Assembly (NCBI RefSeq): GCF_008831285.2
Contig: NC_045145.1
Span: forward strand, 17,296,802 to 17,360,801
Source: Nymphaea colorata
Lineage: Eukaryota; Streptophyta; Magnoliopsida; Nymphaeales; Nymphaeaceae
Direction: 5' to 3'
Length of the DNA stretch: 64,000 nucleotides
Of this stretch, positions 13,093-25,275 are shown one piece after another (the stretch's first letter is position 1; each line of letters starts with the position of its first letter). Under the pieces are notes generated by a model. That model was not told where the DNA came from. It worked only from the letters and a program-made list of their open reading frames with translations, and made no database searches. A program made the position numbers and the translations under genes.

Positions 13093-15847
13093 AGCAAAGG
13101 CAACGTCGTCCTGGGACTTTGGTGTGCTGTGCGCTGGTATGCGGCCTATCTCCGCCATTCACATGGTTGGGTGGAACTTGGAGGATGCTGGTGTATGGCT
13201 TTCTGAATTTCTACTATGCAGTGTTGGTGATGTGCACGAGACCGGTTGGTGCTGAGGTGCCAGTATGCCGTAGCAAGGAAAACTGAATCGTTAGCAGGAG
13301 TGTTATATGGTATCGTCATAATAGTCGTGACGTGTGAGCCCGTTCACGGTTTTGATGTATTTGGTTTGAGTAGTGTTAACTGTTATGGGTAAGTGCATCT
13401 ATGTGTATGGCTGTGTACAAAAAGAGATAGTGAGAAGCATCTATCGGTAATCACAGGAAGTTAAATTGTCAAGTTTTGAGGGTCGGTGCTTATTGGCAAA
13501 TTCTTCCTTGGGGTACCATGGAGGACCTGCAGTATTAATTATTTTATTATATTGTTGTGCGTATTGGTTCATCTTCTGGCATCCTTGACGTTGTGTTAGG
13601 TCTTTCTCCTGGAAACAAGCAGCCCATTACTGAGCTGGAGATGAGGATGGCAGGTGATTTTGGGAGTGACTTGCTTTTGTTTATACAAATCCCGAGCTCT
13701 TTTGGATGTTTTGGACCTGCCAACGAAGAATCGCTCTGTGTAGAACTTGTGGCTACCCTCTTTCCCGCTTGTCAGAACGTTTTCCTGTTGCTTTTTGTGA
13801 TGCCTGTTGGGTGGGTACACCTTTTATTTGGAGGCTCGATTGCCATGCGCCTAGTCATTGGGGACTTCGAGTACATCGTGTACAAGAACCAAAGAATATA
13901 TTCCTTTTTAAGAATCCAAGCCGCTGTTTTCACAATGAGTAGAGTTTTTGTCGGCAAATGAGTTGGATAGCGCTTTCCTTCACCTCCTTTTTTTTTTTTC
14001 CAAATAGTCTCGAGGGGACGTTTAGTTGCTGGGTTTTAAGCCCAGGGTCTGGTTTTGTAAGATTTAGAAATTGTGGATTTAATATCTCTATTACGTTGTA
14101 AATCTATCTCTAAGGGAACGTTGGTTTGACGTGTGTAAGAGAATGGCTCTCCTGGGACTCAAACACTGACAGCCACTTGCCCTGCTGCTGCCTCTCCATG
14201 TTTCTGCATATGGTCACAATTACTCTCCCAAGTTGCTCAAGCAGAAGAAGAGCATTTCAGTTCCACAAACACATCGAGAAGTCATTGTCCCGTGTCTCAG
14301 CTTTTTTTCTTGATGAGGTCAGCAATTCTTGGAATATTAAATTCCCAAGTTGTTTTCAATTTAAGGGGTCTTCATTCTTCACAGCTCTTCTTTCACTTTT
14401 TGTTTCTTGTGATAATGGTGAGAGAAGGATTTAACAAATCAAAAATGGCGAAGGGAAAAGTGCTGGAGTCTCTGTTAGGAAGTTCGTGAGCATATAAATA
14501 AGATCATTACGCCAACCAAGGACTGCATGTGTAATCAAAGTACAACAGTAGAGGACCTGATCTCCACTGCCCAATCCACCGATTAAAGGGAGACACTTCG
14601 GTTCACATGTCTTGCTGCGAAATAGCAAGCGACAAGCCCCAGCTGTGAAGAGAGGGGGAGAGATGGAGAGGCGACTACTACACCAGTGAGGTGGCTTAGC
14701 GACAATGGTTGATGGGTGTCCTAGTCATTTAACTTCTCAGCTATCTTTAGACCGCAGAGGCTTATCACCACGTTGACAATACAGGGATCTTTTCACGAGG
14801 GAGAGGTATGGCCAAGAGTCAAATGTGTGCTGGAAATCGGAGAAATTGCATAACCCAGAAAAGAAAAACACCCCCTTCACTCTACTGTCCCCTCCCCACA
14901 TCACCCGGGCCAAAGAAGGGGGAAGGCAGAAAGCAGGGGAAGGCAGAGTCCTCAAGAACAAGCAAGGAATCTGCAAGACTGTTGTCTTTGGAAAAGAAAG
15001 AACACAAAAACCAAAATCAGCTCCTTGTCTTTTACCTGTAGACCTGAGTGGACAGCAGAAAGGCTTCTGAGAGCAATTATGATGCTGTTTTTTTCCAATG
15101 CCGCAAACATGGCATGGTTGCGTATGGGAGTACATCATTTCTTTGGATGAAAAAGACTTGTTTAAAAAGAACTGAACCATTGATTTTTGTACGAAAATAA
15201 GTTCTTTTAAACTAGTTTGGATTTGATTTCAGGTTTGCTGAAAAGGGCAATCAAGGATTTGTCTGTTCTGAACCTGTAAAAAGGCTTGGTTTTGAATATG
15301 GTCGGGGATGAGGAAAAGCGTGGTGCCCATCTAACCTTCGCGCTCCCAGTCGGTGCTTTTCGTCTCCAAGTGGACGCTTTATCCTCACTCACTAATTATC
15401 TCCTTGACATTCAGTCTTCAGTCCACGTACTTTGATCTCCCTGTGCATTCACTGTAGCAGAGCCTAACTGCCATGAATCATGAAAAACAAAAGCATCAAA
15501 ATTCATTGTGAAATCAGTTTTGTTTCGCAGCATTTGAAGGAACCAATCTACTTGTAGTAGTAGTAACTCGTAAAATTTCATTCCTTGAAGTTGTTTGATG
15601 TCGTCGAAGTATTACTGAGATCCCCATGTTAATGCAAAAGGTTTCTTTTCCCTAAACTTATGGATGTGAATTTGCTTGGGGATGCCAATGTAAATGCTTG
15701 GATGAGAATTATGTGATCCTGGGGTTTTTCGGTCCTCTTGGCTGTGGTGGATCTGATGAAAGTCGGACTTCTCTTGTATTTAACCAATCCAAATTCAAAT
15801 CATCATTTAGAAGACTCACTCGAACAGTGGTGGGTCATAAATGCACA

Positions 15848-15897
15848 TGAACTCTTCGTGCGTCCATCATTGTGAACTCTTCGTGCGTCCATCATTG
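15848..15897. repeat. Perfect 25-bp tandem duplication
   Basis: TGAACTCTTCGTGCGTCCAT plus CATTG occurs twice head to tail with no mismatch (15848-15872, 15873-15897). A recent small duplication. Confidence 0.95.
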
Positions 15898-16385
15898 ATG
15901 AAGCCCTGGCATGGTTTCCCTTTCTTTTTCAGTTCGCAGCTACCTGGCAAACTCACTGACCGGCAAAGAATCCATGTGCAGCTTCAAATAAAGAATGCCA
16001 TTCTGCAAAAAAGGGCAGGAACTTGCCACCTTATGAACATTACAATTTATTTTCAGGCCATCTGAATCTGACTGGTCTGGAAGTTTACAAGTGGTGCTGC
16101 TTGTAAGATGAGAAGTTTCCAATTTGTTGTAGAATGACATAGGATTTACGGGGGAGATTTTGTTGTCTTTTTCCATATTGAGTTTTAGTTTCTACGAAAC
16201 AGGCAGGTTATATGTTAACCAGTGCAGGAGAGAGCATGAAAGCTCACCACCTCCCATACAGGACAGACCAACTCTCAGAAGCTCATCCCCGTTGCAGCCT
16301 TGCAGGTCAGTATGGGCATGTGAAGGCTTTCACACCTAACCTCTTGTGGCTATAACACTCAAAGCGACCTCTTAGTTTTGAGCCC

Positions 16386-16510
16386 TTTGAACGCTTCGAA
16401 AAGCCACGACTAAAAAGATTTAGAAACTTAAAATCATATAATATATGTATATGTATATTTGAACGCTTCGAAAAGCCACGACTAAAAAGATTTAGAAACT
16501 TAAAATCATA
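16386..16510. repeat. 53-bp direct repeat with 72-bp period
   Basis: The segment from TTTGAACGCTTCG to AAAATCATA is identical at 16386-16438 and 16458-16510, separated by an AT-rich 19-base linker. Confidence 0.93.
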
Positions 16511-17726
16511 ATATATATATATAGAGAGTGAATGATAACTCTAGTTAGAGAGCTTCACCAAGTCATGTAAATTTTAGCTATGTAGAATCACCAAGTCATT
16601 TAAATAGAATTGTCTATCATGGTTGAAAAAAGAATAAAAGAAAAGAAAACAGTATAAATATAGTAAGACTCTAGCCAATGCATAGGACTGTTTATCATCG
16701 TTGAAAAACAGGTAAAAATAGAAAACAAAGAAATAAAAAGGTTGCCATCTTTTTTTGTCTTTTATTTTGTCTTAACCGTTCATCATAATAGATCAAACAG
16801 TGTAGGTAGGTGGTTGAGTGAGTATAGTCACTATTCAATATATACATATAATTTTTTTTTTTAACTTAAACCTCTTATGACATAGTAGCTGATGCTGACT
16901 TGATGGTGGGAATATTTCAGCTTATATATATATCAAAAGAGTCCATTCGATTTTGGTGAAATAACAAAAACAGGCCCATTTTGGAAAGGTTCGTTCTCAA
17001 CCTGTTCTCCAATTGAATCTGCTAAAGGTGAAAAAAATAAAACATTTAGGATGTTTCTGCTATTAGTGTTGTTGATTTAAAATATTCGTTGATATTATCT
17101 GCCTCTACTTGCCAGGACCAGTCTGTTACCTGGACTATAGGTCGTACGATAACTTTATTAATTTACTAAAAGAAGTCATTTCGGGTCACCGAGAGAAAGA
17201 AGCAGCAACAAGCAGGCAGGGTCAGACATTTTAAGGGGAAGGGATGGCGCGGCTGTAATTATTGAGGGAGAACAGCGCCAATCTCGTCCGGGCCGGCCTC
17301 TACCGGTGGTGAGGGTGCTCCTGGTGGCCTTCTTCTTCAAATTCAATGGCTTGAAAAGGAGACTGCTCCAAAAGCGATTTCCAGATTGGCCTCCCTCTGA
17401 AAATTTCTCACCATCTGATTGTGTTGTTTATCTTACTTCGAGTCACCGTTCAGAAATGATTTGTCGTTCATCGCCATCGTCATTAAGAACTTGTCCGTTT
17501 CTCTCCCTCTCTCGGCAATCAGAAAACATTGCGGGCTTCCCCAGCTCTGGATTTTAGGGCCTTTTGACTTTTTCACGTCTCCTGCTCCTTCGCTTGTGCA
17601 TACTTCCTGAGAAACCCCCAACTCTTTGTCTCTCCCACGCCTACGCCTAATTCTGCCGTTTAAATCGATTTTCTTTTAGTTTCTCATCTCAACAGGCCAA
17701 CTTCCGCCTCCCCAATTTGTTGAAGG

Positions 17727-18683
17727 GTATGTAGAAGCTGATTCTCTGTATGCATCATCTACAGAGTATGATTTATTTTGAAGTTCTTATTGGAATAAGC
17801 AATTAGTAGTTGTCGGGCTAATTCTGGTTTTGCCTTTTTGGGTTTCTTCGAGTTCTTGGTATTTGTTGTTTCTTCTCCCTACGTACGGAGAAAAGTTGGA
17901 ATCCGTGAATGGTGATGTTCATGGATTCTGTTCTCATTGAAATGGGTTTTGCTGTTTAAGGAAGGGATTGTTGGGATTCGTTAGCTCCTTTATCTTGTTG
18001 TGTAATTTTGTACCCTTGGGTCTGGAAGATTACGGTCTTTGTGCCCCCTAGATGGGCAGGACGCTCTCTGGTGACCTAGTCCGTATTAAAAGTCTATGTT
18101 GTTCTTTTGTTTGTGCTTCTGGTTCTGTACACGCGTGATTTTCTTCGGCCTCAGTTGAGCGGTAAATTTGCGCTTAGTTTTTGGACACAAATCGTGTCTT
18201 GTTTTCTGAAATGTGTTGATTTCACTTTGTTTTTCGAGTGTGTTCTTATTTTGTGTTGGAGAGAAAGGGGATCCTTCTATTTCCATATTCAAGATTCTTA
18301 TGCATTATCTTATCTTGAGATGGTTAATGGGTCTGAAGATTCAGCCCCCAATCTTTAGCTGTCATTTTGCTTCCGTCGATGTCTGTTTCTCTGCACAAAG
18401 AATCTACTGTCTGCTGAACTTGCAATGGTTTAGAAGCAAACCTTCTTTTCTGATCCTCTGCCACTTCTGCCGTTGTTATAATCTGAACTAAATCAATCGA
18501 CATCCTCAGTACTAGGTCACGTTGCCTCGTCTTGATATTGAGAGGTGATGCTGAATTTAGCTGGTATAGAATATACACCATTCTGCTTTAGCTGTTGCTT
18601 AAAAGATTAGTTCGCCACTTGCATTTTTACATGACTGACTGCTTTTCATTCTTACCTCTAGTAGATCTGGTATGTGTTTGCAG
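17727..18683 (+). other. Probable 5' UTR intron of the MYB-CC gene
   Basis: A donor-like AAGG|GTATGT lies at 17727, and a TTTGCAG acceptor at 18681-18683 falls 10 bases before the chosen ATG. The sequence between is T-rich and has no protein similarity. The acceptor is convincing; the exact donor is inferred. Confidence 0.5.
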
Positions 18684-18693
18684 ATAATGAGGA

Positions 18694-21600
18694 ATGTATC
18701 ATCAAAAAAACATTTCTAGCACAAAATTTGTTCACAGTGCCTCAATGACTGGCGAACGGCAGATAGATAGCGGCTCCATGGGACCAAGTGGTGGGAGCAA
18801 TAATCTGAACAACTCGAATCTAGCATCTAGACAGAGATTGAGGTGGACTCATGAACTTCATGAACGTTTTGTGGACGCCGTTCAACAGCTTGGTGGTCCA
18901 GATAGTAAGTGCCGATCCTTCGTCTCTTTAAAACTGAGGACTTATAACATGGGAAAATATGTTCTTCTTCTTCCTGAGGTAGTTCGACATCAGAATAGGG
19001 TACAAAGAAAACAGAAAAAAAAAAATCCTAGCAATTTCGGGAGACCAATTTATGCATTCCGAACTTTTTTAAATGCTTCGTGGCGTATTCATCTTTCTTC
19101 CCTTACCACCTTTCGTCTTTTGCTTCTCTTTCGGGCTGTGAATGATCGAAGAATTTCTGGCATTAGACCTTCTCGATCTCTGTTCTTCCCAGTGTGTGCT
19201 TTGCTGAATTACGCTACAATTTTGTTGCCACTCTTCTACTAATGACGTTGCACTTCGTGTCTTCTTATCAATTTTTTTATTTGGCTAGTGATCTGCATAT
19301 CTTTACCTTTTCTTCTCTTTTTTCTTGGGGTTGTCGTGTTCCTCCGATTGTGAGTTCCATTGTCTATTCCAATTTTCAAAACTACGTGGTTTCTGAGCAA
19401 AGAAGTTTAGGGGAGCTTAATGCACAATATGGTGATTGTGATTCTTAAATTTGAGGAAAGATAATGTTTCATTTACTTAATTTTATTTATAACTTGGTTT
19501 TTCTCTTTCAGGAGCTACTCCCAAAGGGGTATTGAGAGTCATGGGGGTTCCAGGATTGACCATTTATCATGTCAAGAGTCATCTACAGGTATACCTTTTT
19601 TCACCAACTGCAGAAGACTCCTTCGATCTACTCCCTTGTCTTTTTCATCTGGTCATGACTTCATATGAATTTTTCTTGGTAAATCCAGAAATATCGGTTA
19701 GCAAAATTCCTTCCTGAGCCGTCATCTGAAGGTAAACAGATTTGATTTCATAATAGGATCTGAATGCCAAATATTACTAATTTGTTTTCCATAAATGAGT
19801 TGCCATTATACCTTCTGTTGATGTAAATGTTTACCAGGGATGAAAATTGACAAGAGGGACTCAGGTGACATGTTTCCTAGCTTAGATGCTGCATCGTAAG
19901 TGTCACACATGTTAAATACTTTCTGAAACAGGATCTGATGTTGAATTTTCTATTTGAGCAATCAAATCATCATGGTTCGTTCATTGGATGTGTGGTTCTC
20001 TTATAAACATCATTTTGTAATGTTTTGCGTAGTTTCAATCTCTCATAGTCGTCATGATTTCAAAAATCAATACAAGCACTAAAATGAAGAAATAGAGGGG
20101 TACAGCAATGAGGTTTTCTGTTTCTTGCCTTCTCCAGTTTGTTTCTGAAGTTCTAAATGATGTCAGTGCATCCCATACTGACCAGGCATATGTGAAGTGC
20201 TTGTAGTCACTTCCCTTGTCTAATTGACGGATGTTTAATACGAGTTGAATTTGTATTTTATCTTCTGCTGAGTTTTCTCGTGGAAAGATAACCATGACCA
20301 ATTCGTTTTATTGCGAAGACTCTTTTGTTGTTGTGTCTGAAGGTTTCTTGCTATAAAAGCAAGAGTAAAGTTTCATTTGTCGGAAGCCATTTGTCTTGTA
20401 CTTTAACACTTCTTTATTACTTGAACAGCGTAACTTAACCTTTATGACAGTCTCCATTGGTTTCATTCTTTCTCATAGGTTTCATTCGTTTGTGTAGTGG
20501 CATGCAAATAACGGAGGCTTTGAGGTTACAAATGGAGGTGCAAAAGAGACTGCATGAGCAGCTGGAGGTGAGCCGTCTCTGTCTAATCTTCAGCTTATCG
20601 TTGTTTGCCCAGTTTGCCGTTCGTTTTATGATTTTATGCTCCATTTTTTATTAAAAATGCTGTTTTTCACCTTTGCCATTGCTTCACTTGGCTGTGCAAT
20701 AGATGCATTTTTCTGTAAAACTTTCAATTTTAAAAATATTTGTTTTTTTTTTATCTCAAAGTTACTTTTTTGTTCTTTCATAGAGAAAATAGTCTCTCGT
20801 ACAGTTCTCTCGGCCTTCCATCTCTCTGTCTCGGCCTTTTATAGGCATGTGCTTCACTGCGTCTATCGTTTCTCTTTTCCGGTCCTCCATTTGGCTCCGA
20901 ATTAGAGTTTAAAAACTTGCCCAAGTCAAGATATAAGATCCTGGACGAGACAAATAAGGAAGGCGCGTCAAAGTGTAGATCTTGGTTTTCTTTTATCTTC
21001 AACTAATGATGTGCTATTGATATCATCTCCCCCTTGTTGTAATTGAAGATCTTGTCGTTTTTAAATTTGTTGGTAAAAACTTTTTATTTTGCTTGTTAAT
21101 AACTTAATATTTTATTTCCCAATGCATGCATGTGTAGGTGCAAAGGCAGTTGCAACTGCGTATTGAAGCTCAGGGAAAGTATCTGCAGAAAATCATAGAG
21201 GAACAGCAACGCTTGAGTGGTGTACTTGGGGGTGATTTTTCTGCTGCAGGTATTGTATCAGCAACTGGTGATCACTCACCTGAAACTGATGACAAGACAG
21301 ACCCCTCGACTCCAGCAGCAACATCAGAGGCACCACCACTACAAGACAAAGGCACCAACGAGTCCACCAAAGAACTGACAAACTGCACTACCAAGAGTCT
21401 TTCTAGAGACGAATCATTCTCCTCTCGCCATGAGCCCCTCACGCCAGATTCTGGCTGCCATGTCAGCCCTTCAGCAGAGAGTCCAGCAGGAGAGAGGCCT
21501 GTAAAAAAGCAGAGAGTGGCGATGCCACAGTCTACGAATGGAAGTGCAGGACAGAAGCATGCGCAGCCAGCCAACATGGCAAACGTAGGTGCCTCACATT

Positions 21601-21776
21601 CTAAATCAGATTTGATGCTTTCCCATCCTATACTGGAATCAAGCACTGGGCTGACCTTCCAGCAGCAGAACAGTCAGGTTTATCAGGTCGGCAGTATCTC
21701 TGGAAATTTTGATTCGTTGACGTCACTCTGCGAGGAGTATGGATTTGAAAACATGCCTGGTGGTGATAGTATGTAG
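18694..21776 (+). CDS. MYB-CC (GARP) transcription factor, PHL7-like
   Basis: Coding exons: 18694-18904, 19512-19588, 19689-19731, 19838-19895, 20498-20567, 21138-21776 (1098 nt, 365 aa). Residues 46-101 form the single MYB-like DNA-binding repeat, from RQRLRWTHELHERFVDAV to the diagnostic SHLQKYR (93-99). Residues about 131-176 form the MYB-CC coiled coil, with MQITEALRLQMEVQKRLHEQ and its LHEQLE signature. The Ser/Thr/Pro-rich tail contains EPLTPDSGC and HPILES, both features of the Arabidopsis PHL7 (At2g01060) branch as I recall it. The family binds P1BS-like sites and acts with PHR1 in phosphate-starvation signalling, but this branch is less well studied. The start at 18694 follows a 5' UTR acceptor; Met18 is an alternative. 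The gene converges on the EF-hand gene downstream. Confidence 0.92.
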
Positions 21777-23087
21777 GAGTTGGCTCACGCGGTGCTCCTT
21801 TTTTCCCGTTTTATAGATGTCTCTAGCCCTAGTCAAAAGTGTTTACCTGTAAGCATTAGCTGGTTGCTTTTTCTCTCTCCTGTTCTTTTTTCTCTTGTTC
21901 CTTTAGTAATTATCATGTAGAACTTTCCCTGTTCCCTAATCGCTAGGATTTGGTATGTGGAAGCAGTTGCTTTGTCAAATGGAAGCCTTCTGGTAAACGT
22001 GATTTTTCAGGTTACCTTGTTCCTTGAAATTAAGAAAGAACTACTATATTTCACCTTTCTTCCAATGGTTACCAAGATTCCTATTTGGCAGCCAGCACAA
22101 GCCAAACTACAAGTCTAGAAAGACATGTTTTCCTGAGGTTTCTTTGCACTCGCAACTTGTTAGATTCATTTACCCTTTTACAAGAGTAATAAAACCAGGT
22201 TCACCACACTCACGCACTGATCGGGTGCACATAACTGCATGGGAGGTATTCTTCTGGTTTACAGCAAACTGAAAGGAACCTGCTATCTAACTTTTATGGT
22301 AGTTGTTAGAATTTCTAGTAGCCACCAACTTTTTCATGAGTTGAAACGAAATAGCTACCCCTGGAAGGATCATAGGAGGCAGTTCAAATGAAATTGTACT
22401 AAAATCATGGTCCTTCAGACATTTGCTAATATAGGAAATCCTCTTTCTTAGCGATCTAATGCATACCGGCATAGAAGAAAGCTTGTACTTTTATTTATGG
22501 TGACTGGACAAGGATGGTCTGCATCTGCACTCAGCCTTGTTTTGGAACATACAACCATCCGCATGTGCTAATTTAAGAATTCCAATCATGTTTGTCTTCA
22601 ATTGGTTTCACATGCACCTCATGGTTTCTGTGGCTCCTTCAACTTGCCTTTAAGGAGATGCCAAGTAGTTATGGATTCATAAAGCCAACCAACTAGCCTC
22701 TTAACAGGGAATACATAGGTGAACTTTATCATCTAAACAAAAACAACTGTGACACACTTTACACTCAGTGCATGTCAATCGGAGAGGTGATACGAAGCCA
22801 CATGTTCCCGTTGAAGGGTTCAGCGGTCCCTCTATTTATCATAAAGAGGTAGCTAGATGCGCACCACAATATTGTGGAAAAGCCACTAAGTATAGATTGA
22901 CTCTGGAAGAGCTGAACTATCGGCATGTCAAAAAGTAGCTGCATTCCCCAGACTGGATTTCATGGCCACCATGTTCGCGTGCTCATGACCACCATCTTCG
23001 CGTGCACCTTGTTGGCATTTGGTCATCAGTTTCCACATTCTGGTGGGCGATCAGCACTGTTAGTTGAACTTAGTTGTGGACCTGCCA
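21777..23087. other. Convergent 3' spacer
   Basis: 1.3 kb between the stop codons of the MYB-CC gene (+) and the EF-hand gene (-). It should hold both 3' UTRs. I see no further exon or repeat. Confidence 0.6.
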
Positions 23088-25275
23088 CTATTGTAATGCT
23101 GATGAACCTGCAATCTTGCCAAATCCTTGATAACCATGAGGTGAGAATGTGCTTTCGTCTTCATCCTCAGCATCTATACCAATCCATCGAGTGAATGCAA
23201 AGAGAAATTCTTTGAATGACACCATCCCGTTGCGGTCCCAGTCCATCTCTTCTGCAATAGTAAAAAAAACACCATAAGGAACCACTCCAACAATTAAAAA
23301 CTCAAAATTTGTGAGCAAATGATAAGGGACATGGGGATAACATATACAAATTGGGGCCGGTACTGGATGCTCAAGTTCGTAGAAGACACAAGTGTCCTTA
23401 GAAGACTGACCTGGTACAGATTGAGTTGCTCAAATCTTAAGCTGAAGTCTAGACCTTCACAAGTTGTCCCAAACTACACAACTTTGGGGCAAAAGGAAAA
23501 AAAGGTGGAAAATTCCAGACCTCATATACCAGGTAAGTAATACATGCCAAAAAAGGTGTTCAAGAATAGAATAGAAAAGACAACATGAACTTCCATAGGC
23601 ATTGGGAGACAGCAGCCATGTGTTCACCAAATTATACAGGATCTTCTTGATGTGAAACTAAACATGGCTAGCACAGGATTCAAAATTTTAAGCAGGTAAA
23701 TACTTTAGCATAAATTGTAGATTGGCACAGCTGGTTAGTGGTTTTAGATGGTTTGAAAAGTCGATGACAGCCAACTGATACCATTTCCAAGCAATAATCA
23801 AAACGACAGGCCTCAAAACACTAAAAAGGTAAAATGCTGCTGGTTGAGATTCACGTGTATGCGCATATACATGAATGTGTGCATGTGTGTCTATGCCTTT
23901 GTGTGTATGAGGGAGAGAGAAAGAGAGAGAACCAAATCTTTTCATGGCAATACGCCCAGATGAACGGTCGCCAACAGAAGTTTCAGTGATAGCTTGAATC
24001 ATCTCATTCTTGCTGACATAACCATCCTTATTCTTATCCAGGAATACAAATGCATCAACTAATGTCTCAAATGTCGCCTCCAGGTGTGCTAATCCCATCC
24101 GAGATTCCTGATATCTTTTGTCAAGGACAACATTTTCAGTACTCCATTTTATGCATAAGAGAGATAAGTGGCAAAAGACATGTAACACAAACATTCAACA
24201 GATCAGATCTAAGTTAAGAAGAGCAAAAGAAGGCCACAAGAAGACAACTATGAACATAAACCCCAAAAAAATTTGCATCTTTATACACTAAAATTTGATA
24301 GTTACTTGGTATAGTGATTCATATATAATTTTGATATGATACTAAAATCTACCAACCTCCTGTACATGCATACAAAACATGCACATATGTGCACAATGAA
24401 CATCAATAAAAACAGGAAAAATAAAATGTCTAAAGACTTCGTGAAGGATACTGAACGACTGGTAGGAGGCTCCTTTAGAAGAAATACGAGGCAAAGGAGA
24501 ACAATGAACTCATTGAATTTTATACCTCTGCTCTCATCCATATCACATGCCTCAAAAAGGTCACTTATCTCCTCCTCGGTCGAGGAAATTTGGAGCTTTT
24601 GGAAGCAATGATTTAGCTCTTCAGGGTCTATAGCACCACTATCATCTTCATCTGCAAGGGATAGGTCCCTATTAGCTTACATGGATCAGTAAAAAAAGCA
24701 GAGTTTTGTCCTCAATCAAGCATAACGGACAATTGTCTTAACAGACTACAAGCAGAGAGTTACTTTTTCCATATTAGCTGACACTAATTGATACAAATTT
24801 AGGATTCTGTCCTGGACCAAGTATACTAGTCCATCACCTTAAATAGTCGGACTCAAAAAAAGATGAAGTTTTAGATGAAGGCAAGCTTTTCTTCAAGTGA
24901 AAATATTAAATTAGCACATGGTAGTGAATTTTCAGCCATCACCTACAGACTCGAAAGGTTCTACTTGTTGGAATACTAATATGCACTAAGTAACGAATTC
25001 TCATCAAGAGATAGTAAACAGAAGGGTTCCAAAAAGTACTGGTCATGCACGATAGAAAAAGCCTAACTATTATAGAAAAGCTTACCAAATTGCTCGAATA
25101 TGCTCTTAACCTTCCTCAAGCTTTCATCAATTTTAGGGAACTTCAGGACTATACTATCAAATGATCTCATGTTGCTTCCTTCACTTGCCCTCCGGATCAT
25201 TGCCTGCACAATCATCTGGTCCAGTTTTGTTTCTGCTAATTCAGAATATTCACTCTTTCCAATTACACCACCCAT
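23088..25275 (-). CDS. CML21/22-like calmodulin-like protein, four EF-hands
   Basis: Coding exons, 5' to 3' on the minus strand: 25275-25086, 24651-24452, 24107-23933, 23251-23088 (729 nt, 242 aa). The N-terminus MGGVIGK offers a Gly2 for possible N-myristoylation. The MRSFDSIVLKFPKIDESLRK segment is typical of Arabidopsis CML21 (At4g26470) and CML22. EF-hand loops: EF1 64-75 (DEDDSGAIDPEE), EF2 100-111 (DMDESRGIKFNE), EF3 154-165 (DKNKDGYVSKNE), EF4 192-203 (DWDRNGMVSFKE). EF2 has Arg instead of Gly at loop position 6, so it may bind calcium poorly. The tail is acidic. An in-frame ATG six codons upstream (25293) is an alternative start; 25275 fits the family. The exon 3 donor GTTCTC is weak, but no other site keeps the frame. 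Likely role: a calcium sensor without an enzymatic domain. Confidence 0.92.

Larger units (their letters stand above)
13093..17726. other. 3' end of KH gene, spacer, and promoter of MYB-CC gene
   Basis: The first few hundred bases are the probable 3' UTR of the KH-protein gene. The rest has no recognisable exon. The longest open frame, 147 codons on the minus strand at 14737-15180, resembles no family I know. Two young tandem duplications lie here (15848-15897 and 16386-16510). From about 17170 the sequence turns CT-rich and is probably the promoter and 5' leader of the MYB-CC gene. Confidence 0.55.

Noticed and set aside
13557-13961. 134-codon plus-strand frame after the KH gene
   Set aside because: It begins at a non-ATG codon, has no similarity and lies in the 3' flank of the KH gene.
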